Source: Halpernia sp048269545
GTDB taxonomy: Bacteria; Bacteroidota; Bacteroidia; Flavobacteriales; Weeksellaceae
NCBI RefSeq assembly: GCF_048269545.1
Contig: NZ_JBLXIJ010000001.1
Location: forward strand, 558,001-622,000
Direction of reading: 5' to 3'
Length of the DNA stretch: 64,000 nucleotides
The notes beneath the pieces were generated by a model, which was not told where the DNA came from, ran no database searches, and saw only the letters and a program-made list of their open reading frames with translations. The position numbers and the translations under genes were made by a program. Shown here one piece after another: positions 24,472 through 32,934 of the stretch. Within the stretch, counting starts at the first letter, position 1; every line of letters begins with the position of its first letter.

Positions 24472-26175
24472 ATGAATGTAAATAAGAAATCAATAATTGC
24501 GATTGCAGCATTGTTTTTAGTAAATTTTTCTTTTGCTCAAACTTTAGAAGAGGGAATTGCAAATGTGGACAGTCAAAAATATGCGAAAGCAAAAGAGGTT
24601 TTTAATCAAATGATTACTAAATCACCAGATGAAGCAGAAAATTATTTTTATTTAGGAAATACTTATCTTACTCAATATGAACCAAATTTCGCTAAAGCAG
24701 CAGAATATTTTAACAAAGGAGTTACTTTAGATAAAAGAGCTTATTTAAATAAAATTGGTTTAGCAACAATTAAATTAGGAAAAGGAGATAAATCTGGGAT
24801 TGCAGATATCCAAGCAATCGTAAAAGATTCAAGAGAAAAAGACCCTCAAGTTTTATATAGAGCTGCAGAAGCTTTAACAATGTTTGATGAAACTAGTGCG
24901 CCAGATTTAGCAATAGAATATTTAAATAAAGCTATAGAAAAAGCTGACAGAAAAGGAGTTCCTGCCTATTACTATTATACTTTAGGAGATGCATACAGAA
25001 TTAAAAAAATTCCCGGAGATGCAATGAATGCTTATGATAAAGCTTCTGCAGTTGCACAAAATAAAGCTTCAGTTTTTACCAGAATGGGAACTTTATGGAT
25101 GGCGGCAAAACAATGGAAGTTAGCTAAAGAAAAAATAGATGCGGCAATTGCAGTAGATCCAACATACGCTCCTGCTTACAGAGCTTTAGCAGATTTTGAT
25201 ATTAATTATCAACAAAATGAAAAAGCGAAAAATGATTTAATAAACTACGCAAAATATGCAGATGAAGATCCATCTACACAATTAGATATTGCAAAACTTT
25301 ATTTCACTATAGATGATTATGCAAACTCTAAAATCACTTTAGATAAAATTTTCGATAAAGTAGAAGATCCAATTAAATATAAATTAAGAGCTTATCTTTT
25401 ATTTCAAGATGGAGATTATGCAACAGCTAAACAAGATTTAGATTTGTTTATGCAGAAAGCGGAACCAAACAGAATTCTAGATGCAGATAGAGGATTGCAA
25501 GGTTTAATTGAAGCAGGTTTAGCAAAAACAGAAACAGATCCTGCTAAAAAAGCAGCTTTAATTGCAAGTTCTAAGAAAAATGTAGGATTGGCGAAAGCAA
25601 AACAAGATGCAACATTAGATTGGGATTTAGAATTAGCACAAATTAATGGCGGTGCAATTACTTCTTCAGATGAAGGTCCAACAAGTCCAGTTATTGAAGC
25701 ACTTAAAAAACAAGTGCAAGCTAATCCGAAAGACACCAATTTATTATTCCAATTAGCAACCAATTATCAAGATATTAAAAATTGGAATGGCGCAGTTTTA
25801 ACCTGGCAAAAAATGAGTAGTTTATTACCAGATTGGGCTCCAGCTTATTACAGTCAAGGTTATGCTTATCAGCAAGCCGGGAACAACGAAATGGCGGCAA
25901 ACTCCTATCAAAAATATATTGATAAAGTAAAACCAGAAGAAGTAGATGCAAATAAAGAAACTTTATCTTACGCTTATTTTGCAATTGCTTATTTGGATAA
26001 AGATTCTGAACCTGCAAAAGCGAAAGAGTATGCGGCAAGATCAGTGATGTTAAATCCAACTTATGAAGATGCTGTAAAACTTAATAAAGAATTGAATAGC
26101 GTTCCTTCAACAAATGGAAATATAGACAGTAAATCCACAAATAAACCAGTTACAGATTCTACTGCAACTAAATAA
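24472..26175 (+). CDS. Secreted TPR-repeat protein
   Basis: A protein of about 567 residues with a signal peptide (MNVNKKSIIAIAALFLVNFSFAQ) and many tetratricopeptide repeats, for example AENYFYLGNTYLTQ, YYYTLGDAYRIKKIPGDAMNAYDKA and PAYYSQGYAYQQAGNNEMAANSYQKYID. The ORF opens 12 bases upstream at MYYI; the ATG at 24472 gives the normal signal peptide. TPR arrays act as protein-protein scaffolds, here in the periplasm. It follows the PstS-like gene by about 100 bases and a strong terminator follows it. The C-terminus is low-complexity (SKSTNKPVTDST). Confidence 0.85.
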   Translation: MNVNKKSIIAIAALFLVNFSFAQTLEEGIANVDSQKYAKAKEVFNQMITKSPDEAENYFYLGNTYLTQYEPNFAKAAEYFNKGVTLDKRAYLNKIGLATIKLGKGDKSGIADIQAIVKDSREKDPQVLYRAAEALTMFDETSAPDLAIEYLNKAIEKADRKGVPAYYYYTLGDAYRIKKIPGDAMNAYDKASAVAQNKASVFTRMGTLWMAAKQWKLAKEKIDAAIAVDPTYAPAYRALADFDINYQQNEKAKNDLINYAKYADEDPSTQLDIAKLYFTIDDYANSKITLDKIFDKVEDPIKYKLRAYLLFQDGDYATAKQDLDLFMQKAEPNRILDADRGLQGLIEAGLAKTETDPAKKAALIASSKKNVGLAKAKQDATLDWDLELAQINGGAITSSDEGPTSPVIEALKKQVQANPKDTNLLFQLATNYQDIKNWNGAVLTWQKMSSLLPDWAPAYYSQGYAYQQAGNNEMAANSYQKYIDKVKPEEVDANKETLSYAYFAIAYLDKDSEPAKAKEYAARSVMLNPTYEDAVKLNKELNSVPSTNGNIDSKSTNKPVTDSTATK

Positions 26176-26190
26176 TTTTTTTAAATAATT

Positions 26191-26219
26191 AAATCCCGAT
26201 TTTATATCGGGATTTTTTT
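26191..26219 (+). terminator. Terminator after the TPR gene
   Basis: ATCCCGAT (26193-26200) and ATCGGGAT (26206-26213) form a stem with a short AT loop, followed by a T7 run. Confidence 0.8.
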
Positions 26220-26265
26220 GTTTAAAATTTAAAAATTGCCACTTTCAATTTGGCTTTTCAAATTG

Positions 26266-26273
26266 TATCTTTG
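26266..26273 (+). promoter_or_regulatory. -7 element of prfA
   Basis: TATCTTTG, exact match to the Bacteroidota -7 box, 17 bases before the prfA ATG. The closest TTTG is 13 bases upstream, shorter than standard. Confidence 0.5.
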
Positions 26274-26290
26274 CACTTCAAGAAAAATTT

Positions 26291-27373
26291 ATGTCAAAAT
26301 CACTTATTCCGAAATTAGAAGCCATCAAACAACGTTATAATGAAGTCGCAGACTTAATTATTCAGCCAGATGTAATTTCTGATCAAAAAAAATATTCTAC
26401 ATTAAATAAAGAATATAGTGATTTAGGAAAAATCGTGGCGGTTTTTGATCAATACCAACAAGCCTTAAATACCATTCAAGAATCAGATGAGATAATTGCA
26501 GAAGCTTCTGATAAAGAGTTTGTTGAAATGGCCAAAAACGAAAAAAACGAAGCCATTGAAAAAATTCCAGCTTTAGAAGAAGAATTAAAAGTTTTATTAA
26601 TTCCAAAAGATCCGACTGACGATAAAAACGTTATTGTTGAACTTCGTGCAGGAACTGGTGGCGACGAAGCTGCCATTTTTGTAGAAGATGTTTACAGGGC
26701 TTATGCAATGTATTTTAAAACAAAAGGTTGGAAACATGAAATCACTGATTCTAGTGAAGCTTCCAAAGGTTACAAAGAATTAATTTTAAAAATCGAAGGC
26801 GACGGTGTGTACGGAATTATGAAATTTGAATCCGGCGTTCATCGCGTTCAAAGAGTTCCTGAAACAGAATCTCAAGGAAGAGTTCACACTTCTGCAATCA
26901 CAGTTGCCGTTCTTCCCGAAGCCGAAGAAATAGATTTTGAATTAAATCCTGCAGATATAGAAATGCAAACTTCACGTTCCGGCGGTGCAGGTGGACAAAA
27001 CGTAAATAAAGTAGAAACAAAAGTTCAATTAACGCACAAACCTTCCGGAATGGTCGTTATTTGTCAACAAGCACGTTCTCAGTTAGCAAATCGGGAATTA
27101 GCAATGGAAATGTTGCGTACAAAATTATACGATATTGAAGTACAAAAATCCGTCGGAGATATTGCTGCACAAAGAAAATCTATGGTTTCCACAGGTGATC
27201 GCTCTGCGAAAATTAAAACCTACAATTATCCGCAAGGTCGCGTTACAGATCACAGAATTAACAAATCCATATACAATTTAGACGCTTATATGAATGGCGA
27301 TATAGACGAAATGATTCAAGCCGTTATTATGGCAGAAAATGCAGAAAAATTGAAAGGCGACGAAGATAATTAA
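26291..27373 (+). CDS. prfA: Peptide chain release factor 1
   Basis: RF1 recognises UAA and UAG stop codons and triggers release of the finished peptide. The 360-residue protein has an N-terminal helical domain, the domain 2 fold with a PxT-type tripeptide region within RVPETESQGR, the catalytic GGQ at residues 234-236 in GGAGGQNVNKVET, and the C-terminal IKTYNYPQGRVTDHRI. Length and sequence are standard for RF1. It has its own -7 element and is followed by a GC-rich repeat element. Confidence 0.97.
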   Translation: MSKSLIPKLEAIKQRYNEVADLIIQPDVISDQKKYSTLNKEYSDLGKIVAVFDQYQQALNTIQESDEIIAEASDKEFVEMAKNEKNEAIEKIPALEEELKVLLIPKDPTDDKNVIVELRAGTGGDEAAIFVEDVYRAYAMYFKTKGWKHEITDSSEASKGYKELILKIEGDGVYGIMKFESGVHRVQRVPETESQGRVHTSAITVAVLPEAEEIDFELNPADIEMQTSRSGGAGGQNVNKVETKVQLTHKPSGMVVICQQARSQLANRELAMEMLRTKLYDIEVQKSVGDIAAQRKSMVSTGDRSAKIKTYNYPQGRVTDHRINKSIYNLDAYMNGDIDEMIQAVIMAENAEKLKGDEDN

Positions 27374-27403
27374 TAAATAAATATCGACTTTCATCTAATT
27401 CTT

Positions 27404-27495
27404 TTGGGCGCTTTTTTCCGTCTTCCACTCCCGCTTCCGCCGCAGCGGACAAGTCCGCCGCGGCGGAGAGCTCCGTTCAAGCCGGAGCGCGTTAC
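27404..27495. repeat. GC-rich hairpin repeat element
   Basis: A block strikingly GC-rich for this genome, from GGGCG near 27406 to GCGCGTTAC near 27495. CCGCCGCAGCGGAC (27437-27450) pairs with GTCCGCCGCGGCGG (27453-27466), a 14-base stem with one mismatch and a 2-base loop. A second small stem is GCTCCG (27470-27475) with CGGAGC (27483-27488). The opening TTTTGGGCGCTTTTTTCCGT and the closing GCGCGTTAC resemble dispersed intergenic repeats I know from flavobacterial genomes (from memory). It fills most of the prfA/lipoprotein gap. Confidence 0.65.
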
Positions 27496-27575
27496 ATTTA
27501 TATTTTTTTTAGAAATTTTTCCGATAAAAAGAAATTTAATTTTTATTAACTTTAGCCTATAATAAATATAATTCT

Positions 27576-27875
27576 ATGAAAAATTATTTCACAAAAATAG
27601 CTTTTGGCGGACTATTGCTTTTTACAGCTTGCACAAAAGAAAAAACAACAGTAGTAGAACCAAACGGCGATCAAACAACGGTAACAAAAGTTGGTTTAGA
27701 TGATCAAAAAATAGATTCTGCAAAAGTAAAAGTAAATGAAGGTTTACAAAAAACTGGCGATGCAATAGAGAAAGGTGCAAATGATGTGAAAGAAGGTGTT
27801 AAAGATGCAACTAATGATGCCGCTTCCGCAGTAGAAAATGGTGCAAAAAAAGTAAAAGAAAAAACTGAGAAATAA
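27576..27875 (+). CDS. Small amphipathic repeat lipoprotein
   Basis: A 99-residue lipoprotein (MKNYFTKIAFGGLLLFTAC, Cys19) followed by EKTTVVEPNGDQTTVTKVG and then a Lys/Asp/Val-rich amphipathic helix with degenerate 11-residue periodicity (EGLQKTGDAIEKGANDVKEG, KDATNDAASAVENG). The helix resembles YtxH/LEA-like stress proteins, but no firm family can be claimed. It probably lies in the periplasm bound to a membrane. It stands between the GC-rich repeat and the mutase gene. Confidence 0.75.
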   Translation: MKNYFTKIAFGGLLLFTACTKEKTTVVEPNGDQTTVTKVGLDDQKIDSAKVKVNEGLQKTGDAIEKGANDVKEGVKDATNDAASAVENGAKKVKEKTEK

Positions 27876-27944
27876 AATTTTACTTATTATTTACTCATCT
27901 AACTTTCAGTTACAACACAGCTTGTAATTTTTACAAAATAAAAA

Positions 27945-30059
27945 ATGCGCCAAGAAATCATCAACAAAAGCCCAAATTTTTCAATTATTTTTTCAGAAAA
28001 ATTACCTTATCTTTTTGAAAAAGATGGATTACAATTAAAATCTTCTTATACTGAAAATGATAAAGTAAAAGATGAAATCAAATATTCTACCGCCGGAATT
28101 GAACCTTTTCTGCGAGGACCATATTCTACAATGTATGTTCAAAAACCTTGGACAATTCGGCAATATGCAGGTTTTTCTACAGCTGAAGAATCTAATTTAT
28201 TTTATAAAAAAAATCTTGCAGCAGGGCAAAAGGGACTTTCTGTAGCTTTTGATTTAGCTACGCATCGCGGTTATGATTCAGATCATTCAAGAGTAGAAGG
28301 CGATGTTGGGAAAGCTGGTGTTGCAATTGATTCTGTAGAAGATATGAAGCTTTTATTTAATGAAATTCCCTTAGATGAAATTTCAGTTTCTATGACAATG
28401 AATGGAGCGGTTTTACCCATTTTGGCTTTTTATATTGTCGCCGCCGAAGAACAAGGCGTTTCTCAAGAAAAACTTTCTGGGACTATTCAAAATGATATTT
28501 TGAAAGAATTTATGGTTCGGAATACTTACATTTATCCACCAACTCCGTCAATGAAAATTATTGCGGATATTTTTGAATACACTTCTAAAAATATTCCGAA
28601 ATTTAATTCAATTTCAATTTCTGGTTATCACATGCAAGAAGCGGGTGCAACTCCAGTTTTAGAAATGGCTTATACTTTAGCCGATGGTTTAGAATATGTG
28701 AGAACTGGTATAAAAGCAGGAATGAACATTGACGATTTTGCTCCAAGATTATCATTTTTCTGGGCAATTGGAATGAATCATTTTGTGGAAATTGCAAAAC
28801 TTCGCGCTGCAAGATACATTTGGGCAAATCTTTTAAAACAATTTAATCCCAAAAATCCAAAATCCCTAGCTTTAAGAACGCATTCGCAAACTTCCGGTTG
28901 GTCTTTAACGGAGCAAGAACCTTTTAATAATATTACCAGAACTGCAATTGAAGCCTTGTCTGCTGCACTTGGCGGAACACAATCTCTCCACACAAATGCT
29001 TTAGACGAAGCCATCGCTTTGCCCACAGATTATTCCGCGAAAATTGCGAGAAATACACAGATTATTTTACAACAAGAAAGTGGAATTTGTAATGTGGTCG
29101 ATCCTTTTGGCGGAAGTCATTTAGTAGAAAGTTTGACTCAACAAATGATCGATGAAGCCATGAAATTCATCGATGAAGTGGAGAAAGAAGGCGGAATGAC
29201 AAAAGCGATTGAAGCAGGAATTCCAAAAATGAGAATTGAAGAAGCGGCCGCAAAAAAGCAAGCAAAAATTGACAGCGGAGAAGAATTTATTATTGGGGTA
29301 AATGCTTTTAAATCAGATTTAAAACAGATTGATTTAGATATTTTGGATATTGATAATTCAGAAGTTCGCAGATCCCAAATTGAAAGATTAAATAAAATAA
29401 AATCTGAAAGAAATGAAAAGGAGGTTGAAGAAATTATAGAAAAATTAAAAACTGCAGCAAAAAATCTTGACGAAAATTTATTGGCTTTGAGTATTGATGC
29501 CGCAAGAAAACGAGTGACTTTAGGAGAAATTTCCGATGCTTTGGAAACTTCTTTCGGTAGATACAAAGCGAATATTAGAACCATACAAGGAGTTTACGCT
29601 ATGAATGCAGAGAAAAATAAATACTTCGGTGAAGCTGTAAAACTTACAGCGAAATTTGAAGAAAAAGAAGGAAGAAGACCAAGAATTATGGTTGCGAAAA
29701 TGGGACAAGACGGACATGATCGCGGCGCAAAAGTAGTTGCAACTGCTTTTGCAGATATGGGTTTTGATGTGGATGTCGCGCCACTTTTCCAAACACCAGA
29801 AGAAGTTGCAAAACAAGCGGTGGAAAATGATATTCATATTTTAGGGATCTCTTCTTTGGCTGCAGGTCATAAAACTTTGGTTCCGCAAGTAATCGCAGAA
29901 CTAAAAAAACTGGGAACAGAAGACATTACAATAGTTGTAGGCGGTGTTATTCCGCAACAAGATTATGAGTTTTTATTTGAGAACGGTGCTCAATTTATTT
30001 TCGGACCAGGGACAAATTTACCAAAATCTGCATGTGAGATTTTGGAGAAAATAAATTAA
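27945..30059 (+). CDS. scpA: Methylmalonyl-CoA mutase
   Basis: Adenosylcobalamin-dependent enzyme interconverting methylmalonyl-CoA and succinyl-CoA. The 704-residue protein has the TIM-barrel domain with FLRGPYSTMYVQKPWTIRQYAGFSTAEESN and GLSVAFDLATHRGYDSDH, FGGTQSLHTNALDEA-type segment LGGTQSLHTNALDEAI, and a C-terminal cobalamin domain with the axial-ligand motif DGHDRGAKV (His near residue 591). Catalytic and B12 domains are both in one chain, of the length of E. coli ScpA (714 residues). No gene for a separate small subunit is adjacent, in contrast to many Bacteroidota. The meaB chaperone gene follows after 5 bases. Confidence 0.95.
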   Translation: MRQEIINKSPNFSIIFSEKLPYLFEKDGLQLKSSYTENDKVKDEIKYSTAGIEPFLRGPYSTMYVQKPWTIRQYAGFSTAEESNLFYKKNLAAGQKGLSVAFDLATHRGYDSDHSRVEGDVGKAGVAIDSVEDMKLLFNEIPLDEISVSMTMNGAVLPILAFYIVAAEEQGVSQEKLSGTIQNDILKEFMVRNTYIYPPTPSMKIIADIFEYTSKNIPKFNSISISGYHMQEAGATPVLEMAYTLADGLEYVRTGIKAGMNIDDFAPRLSFFWAIGMNHFVEIAKLRAARYIWANLLKQFNPKNPKSLALRTHSQTSGWSLTEQEPFNNITRTAIEALSAALGGTQSLHTNALDEAIALPTDYSAKIARNTQIILQQESGICNVVDPFGGSHLVESLTQQMIDEAMKFIDEVEKEGGMTKAIEAGIPKMRIEEAAAKKQAKIDSGEEFIIGVNAFKSDLKQIDLDILDIDNSEVRRSQIERLNKIKSERNEKEVEEIIEKLKTAAKNLDENLLALSIDAARKRVTLGEISDALETSFGRYKANIRTIQGVYAMNAEKNKYFGEAVKLTAKFEEKEGRRPRIMVAKMGQDGHDRGAKVVATAFADMGFDVDVAPLFQTPEEVAKQAVENDIHILGISSLAAGHKTLVPQVIAELKKLGTEDITIVVGGVIPQQDYEFLFENGAQFIFGPGTNLPKSACEILEKIN

Positions 30060-30064
30060 TTTCA

Positions 30065-31099
30065 ATGGAAATTTCCACAGAAACTTTAGTAAATGGCATA
30101 AAATCCGGCGATAAAAGATTGCTCGGAAAAGCCATCACTTTGGTTGAAAGTAAAAAGCCAGAACATAGAATACAAGCAGATTTACTTTTAAAAGAAATTT
30201 TACCATTAAGTGGAAAATCCATTAGAATCGGAGTAACTGGAGTTCCTGGTTCTGGGAAATCTACTTTCATAGAAAATTTTGGGAAATTAGCAATTGAGAA
30301 AGGAAAAAAAGTGGCAGTTTTAGCAATTGATCCAAGTTCAGCTGTTAATAAAGGAAGTATTTTGGGTGATAAAACGCGAATGGAAGAGTTGTCGCGAGAA
30401 GAAAATGCTTTTATCCGACCAAGTCCAAGTTCTGGATTTTTGGGCGGCGTTGCAAATGCCACTTTTGAAAGTATGTTGCTTTGTGAAGCGGCAGGTTACG
30501 ATTATATTTTAGTTGAAACTGTCGGAGTTGGACAAAGTGAAATTTTGGTTTCAGACATTACAGATATTTTTTTATTTATTAAAATTATCGGCGGCGGCGA
30601 TGAATTACAAGGAATTAAGCGTGGAATCATGGAAATGATTGATGTCGTTTTTATTAATAAAGTAAATGATAATAATATCCGAGAAGCCAAAAACACAAAA
30701 GTAGAATTAATGCGTGCTTTACACTTTTTGCCTTCGAAGGAAAAAGATTGGAAAATTCCTGTTTTGCTTGGTTCTGCTTTAGAAAATAAAGGTTTAGATA
30801 AGGTTTATTTAGAAATTGAAAATTTTATTAATTTAAAGTTTACCAATAATAATTTCCATAAAATACGACAAGAACAAGCCGAAAAACGTTTTGATTATTG
30901 GGTTCAAAATTATATTTTAGAAGAATTGAAAACAAAAGAAAATTCTGAGAATGAATATAATTCACATAAAAAAAATGCTTCGGAACTGAAATCAAATCCA
31001 AGTTCTGAAGCAAGATTGTGGGTTGAAGAAATCTTTAAAAAAAAATTAATTATTTATTGTCTGGTTTGTTTTTCATTACATATCCATCATAACTTATAG
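30065..31099 (+). CDS. meaB: Methylmalonyl-CoA mutase GTPase chaperone MeaB
   Basis: MeaB (ArgK family) is a G3E GTPase that gates cofactor loading and protects methylmalonyl-CoA mutase. The sequence has the P-loop GVPGSGKSTFIENF (about 60-73), VLAIDPSSAVNKGSILGDKTRM, the switch segment VETVGVGQSE and FINKVND for base recognition. It lies 5 bases after scpA. The last 13 residues or so (LIIYCLVCFSLHI...) do not look like MeaB and overlap the convergent gene by 50 bases. They follow an A9 run at 31037-31045. With eight As the protein would stop shortly after EEIFKKN, which looks more natural. Confidence 0.92.
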   Translation: MEISTETLVNGIKSGDKRLLGKAITLVESKKPEHRIQADLLLKEILPLSGKSIRIGVTGVPGSGKSTFIENFGKLAIEKGKKVAVLAIDPSSAVNKGSILGDKTRMEELSREENAFIRPSPSSGFLGGVANATFESMLLCEAAGYDYILVETVGVGQSEILVSDITDIFLFIKIIGGGDELQGIKRGIMEMIDVVFINKVNDNNIREAKNTKVELMRALHFLPSKEKDWKIPVLLGSALENKGLDKVYLEIENFINLKFTNNNFHKIRQEQAEKRFDYWVQNYILEELKTKENSENEYNSHKKNASELKSNPSSEARLWVEEIFKKKLIIYCLVCFSLHIHHNL

Positions 31100-31580
31100 A
31101 TTGTCTATCGGAGCTATTCAAATTAGCGTAAGCTTTTCCATTTGAGTAAATTTCTAAGCTAATTGTTAAATTAGTTGGCTGATCTTTGGTCACGATTTTA
31201 TAATTCCAATTTCCTTTTTTATCTTGTGATTTTGTTAAAGTGAAATCTTTGGAAGTGAAATTATAATTGTTTTTTGACTGATCATAATTTGGAGTATAAA
31301 GTCTTCCGAAGTAAGGTAAATCAACATTTAGTTCGTTATTTTTTATAGTTATTACATATCCATAATCTAAATTTAAAAACTTTTGGGAACTTCCATTTGG
31401 AAGTGAATTCATTACATTTACCACATCCATATTTGAAGGATTTGCGCGTTCTGCTAAAAATGTAAACTCATCAGAGTTAGTAATCTGCTGAAGTGTATTT
31501 GCTGAAGTATAAATTTTTTTAGCGCAACTATTTAAGCTGATTGTTGCCGCTAAGAAAATTAAAAAAATTGTATTTTTCAT
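31050..31580 (-). CDS. DUF4251 lipoprotein
   Basis: A 176-residue lipoprotein (MKNTIFLIFLAATISLNSC, Cys19). The body shows the DUF4251 pattern: FTFLAERANPSN, YGYVITIKNNELNVDLPYFGRLYT, then FTLTKSQDKKGNWNYKIVTKD, and the closing NLNSSDRQSISYDGYVM. The family is widespread in Bacteroidota with unknown function and is presumably periplasmic. The gene converges with meaB and overlaps its present 3' end. The minus-strand sequence TAATTTTG (31610-31603) may be its -7 element. Confidence 0.82.
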   Translation of the reverse strand: MKNTIFLIFLAATISLNSCAKKIYTSANTLQQITNSDEFTFLAERANPSNMDVVNVMNSLPNGSSQKFLNLDYGYVITIKNNELNVDLPYFGRLYTPNYDQSKNNYNFTSKDFTLTKSQDKKGNWNYKIVTKDQPTNLTISLEIYSNGKAYANLNSSDRQSISYDGYVMKNKPDNK

Positions 31581-31682
31581 TTTGTCTTTTTTTAATCTAC
31601 ATCAAAATTAATGCTAAATTGTTTCAAATTAAAGTTAAATATAATTTGGAATAAAAATTGTTTATACTTTTAAAATTTTAGT

Positions 31683-32492
31683 ATGAAAATTAAAAATATT
31701 TTAGGGGTTGCTTTGGTGAGTTTAAGCTTTTTTGCTTGCACCACAAACCCAATTACAGGGCGATCTTCTTTGCATTTGGCAAATGATCAGCAAATAGATG
31801 CAATGGCATTGCAAGAATATAAACAAACATTACAAAACGGTAAAGTTATTAATGGAACTTCCGCATCAAATGAAGTAAAAACTGTAGGGAATAGAATAAA
31901 AAATGCAGCAATAAAATATTATACTTCAATTGGAAGAGAAGCAGATATTGCAAATTACCAATGGGAATTTAATTTATTACAAGATCCACAACTTAACGCT
32001 TGGTGTATGCCCGGAGGAAAAGTTGCAGTTTATTCTGGAATTTTACCAGTAACTAAAAACGCTACAGGTTTAGCTGTCGTTTTAGGTCATGAGATTTCTC
32101 ACGCACTTGCAGGTCATGGAAATGAGAGAATTTCTCAAGCGATGATTGCACAATATGGTGGTCAGATTTTGGGCGGAGCAATTTCTAATAAACAAGTCGC
32201 CTCTATTTTTGCACAAGCTTACCCAATTGGTGCACAAGTTGGACTTTTGGCGTATGGAAGAAAACAAGAATTAGAAGCGGATGAAATGGGATTGTATCTA
32301 ATGGCAATGGCGGGTTACGATCCAAGAGAAGCGCCAATTTTCTGGGAAAGAATGGAAAGCGCTTCTGGAAATGGACAAAGACCTCCAGAATTTCTTTCTA
32401 CTCACCCAAATCCAGAAAACCGAAGAGCAGATTTATTAAATGATATGCCGAAAGCTTTACAATATTATAAAGCTGCAGGTGGTAAAATGTAA
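31683..32492 (+). CDS. M48 family metalloprotease lipoprotein
   Basis: A 269-residue zinc metalloprotease. It has a lipoprotein signal peptide (KNILGVALVSLSFFAC, Cys19), the family N-terminus TNPITGRSSL, the metal-binding HEISHALAGH (HExxH) near residue 137 and the third ligand in ELEADEMGLYLMAMAGYDP, then the STHPNPENRRADLL motif. This is the periplasmic LoiP/YcaL-like group of M48 proteases, which degrade misassembled outer-membrane proteins; that role is inferred from the family. A terminator follows. Confidence 0.9.
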   Translation: MKIKNILGVALVSLSFFACTTNPITGRSSLHLANDQQIDAMALQEYKQTLQNGKVINGTSASNEVKTVGNRIKNAAIKYYTSIGREADIANYQWEFNLLQDPQLNAWCMPGGKVAVYSGILPVTKNATGLAVVLGHEISHALAGHGNERISQAMIAQYGGQILGGAISNKQVASIFAQAYPIGAQVGLLAYGRKQELEADEMGLYLMAMAGYDPREAPIFWERMESASGNGQRPPEFLSTHPNPENRRADLLNDMPKALQYYKAAGGKM

Positions 32493-32507
32493 TTTCTTTT
32501 AAAATTT

Positions 32508-32552
32508 AAAAACCCTTTCTAATATTTTAATTAAATTTGGAAAGGTTTTTTT
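32508..32552 (+). terminator. Terminator after the M48 protease gene
   Basis: AAAACC-C-TTTC (32509-32519) pairs with GAAAGGTTTT (about 32540-32549) with one bulged C, followed by Ts. Confidence 0.6.
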
Positions 32553-32573
32553 ATTAAATTAATATCACGACAC

Positions 32574-32900
32574 ATGAAAAATTTAACTTTTATTGGAATT
32601 ATTTTATTGGCATTGGCTTTTTTACTTTATTATTTAATGCCAGAATTTTCTTTTATAAAACTTTTTGAACCCCTTAATTTAATGGGGATTTTGGCGGGAA
32701 TTGGTATTGGTTTAATAATCGGTGGTTTGGTTGGGTATGTAAGTAAAGGTTCTTCTATCCGTAAAGAAAACCAACGTAGAGAATATGTGCAGTTGCAAAA
32801 AGAGAAACAAGCTTTAGAAGTTCAAGCTGCAGAATTAGCCAATAATCAAAAAATTGCTGATGAGGAAATTGAACAAAAAAATATGCAAAATCTTGTGTGA
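32574..32900 (+). CDS. Small membrane protein with coiled-coil tail
   Basis: A 108-residue protein with two hydrophobic segments (TFIGIILLALAFLLYYLMP and MGILAGIGIGLIIGGLVGY, the second Gly-rich) and a C-terminal coiled coil (RREYVQLQKEKQALEVQAAELANNQK). This layout recalls LapA-like envelope proteins, but I do not recognise the family with confidence. It probably sits in the inner membrane with the coiled coil in the cytoplasm. Its stop codon lies in the loop of a hairpin. Confidence 0.65.
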   Translation: MKNLTFIGIILLALAFLLYYLMPEFSFIKLFEPLNLMGILAGIGIGLIIGGLVGYVSKGSSIRKENQRREYVQLQKEKQALEVQAAELANNQKIADEEIEQKNMQNLV

Positions 32901-32910
32901 TTTTGCATAT
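32881..32910. terminator. Perfect hairpin over a stop codon
   Basis: ATATGCAAAATC (32881-32892) and GATTTTGCATAT (32899-32910) form a perfect 12-base stem; the 6-base loop contains part of the TGA stop. No strong T-run follows, so it may act as a weak bidirectional terminator or a 3' stabiliser between convergent genes. Confidence 0.5.
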
Positions 32911-32934
32911 TAATTAATTTTAAAATTTTACTTT

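Noticed and set aside
29138..29584. Long minus-strand open frame inside scpA
   Set aside because: It mirrors the conserved mutase codons, has no start context or homology signal, and is a shadow of scpA.
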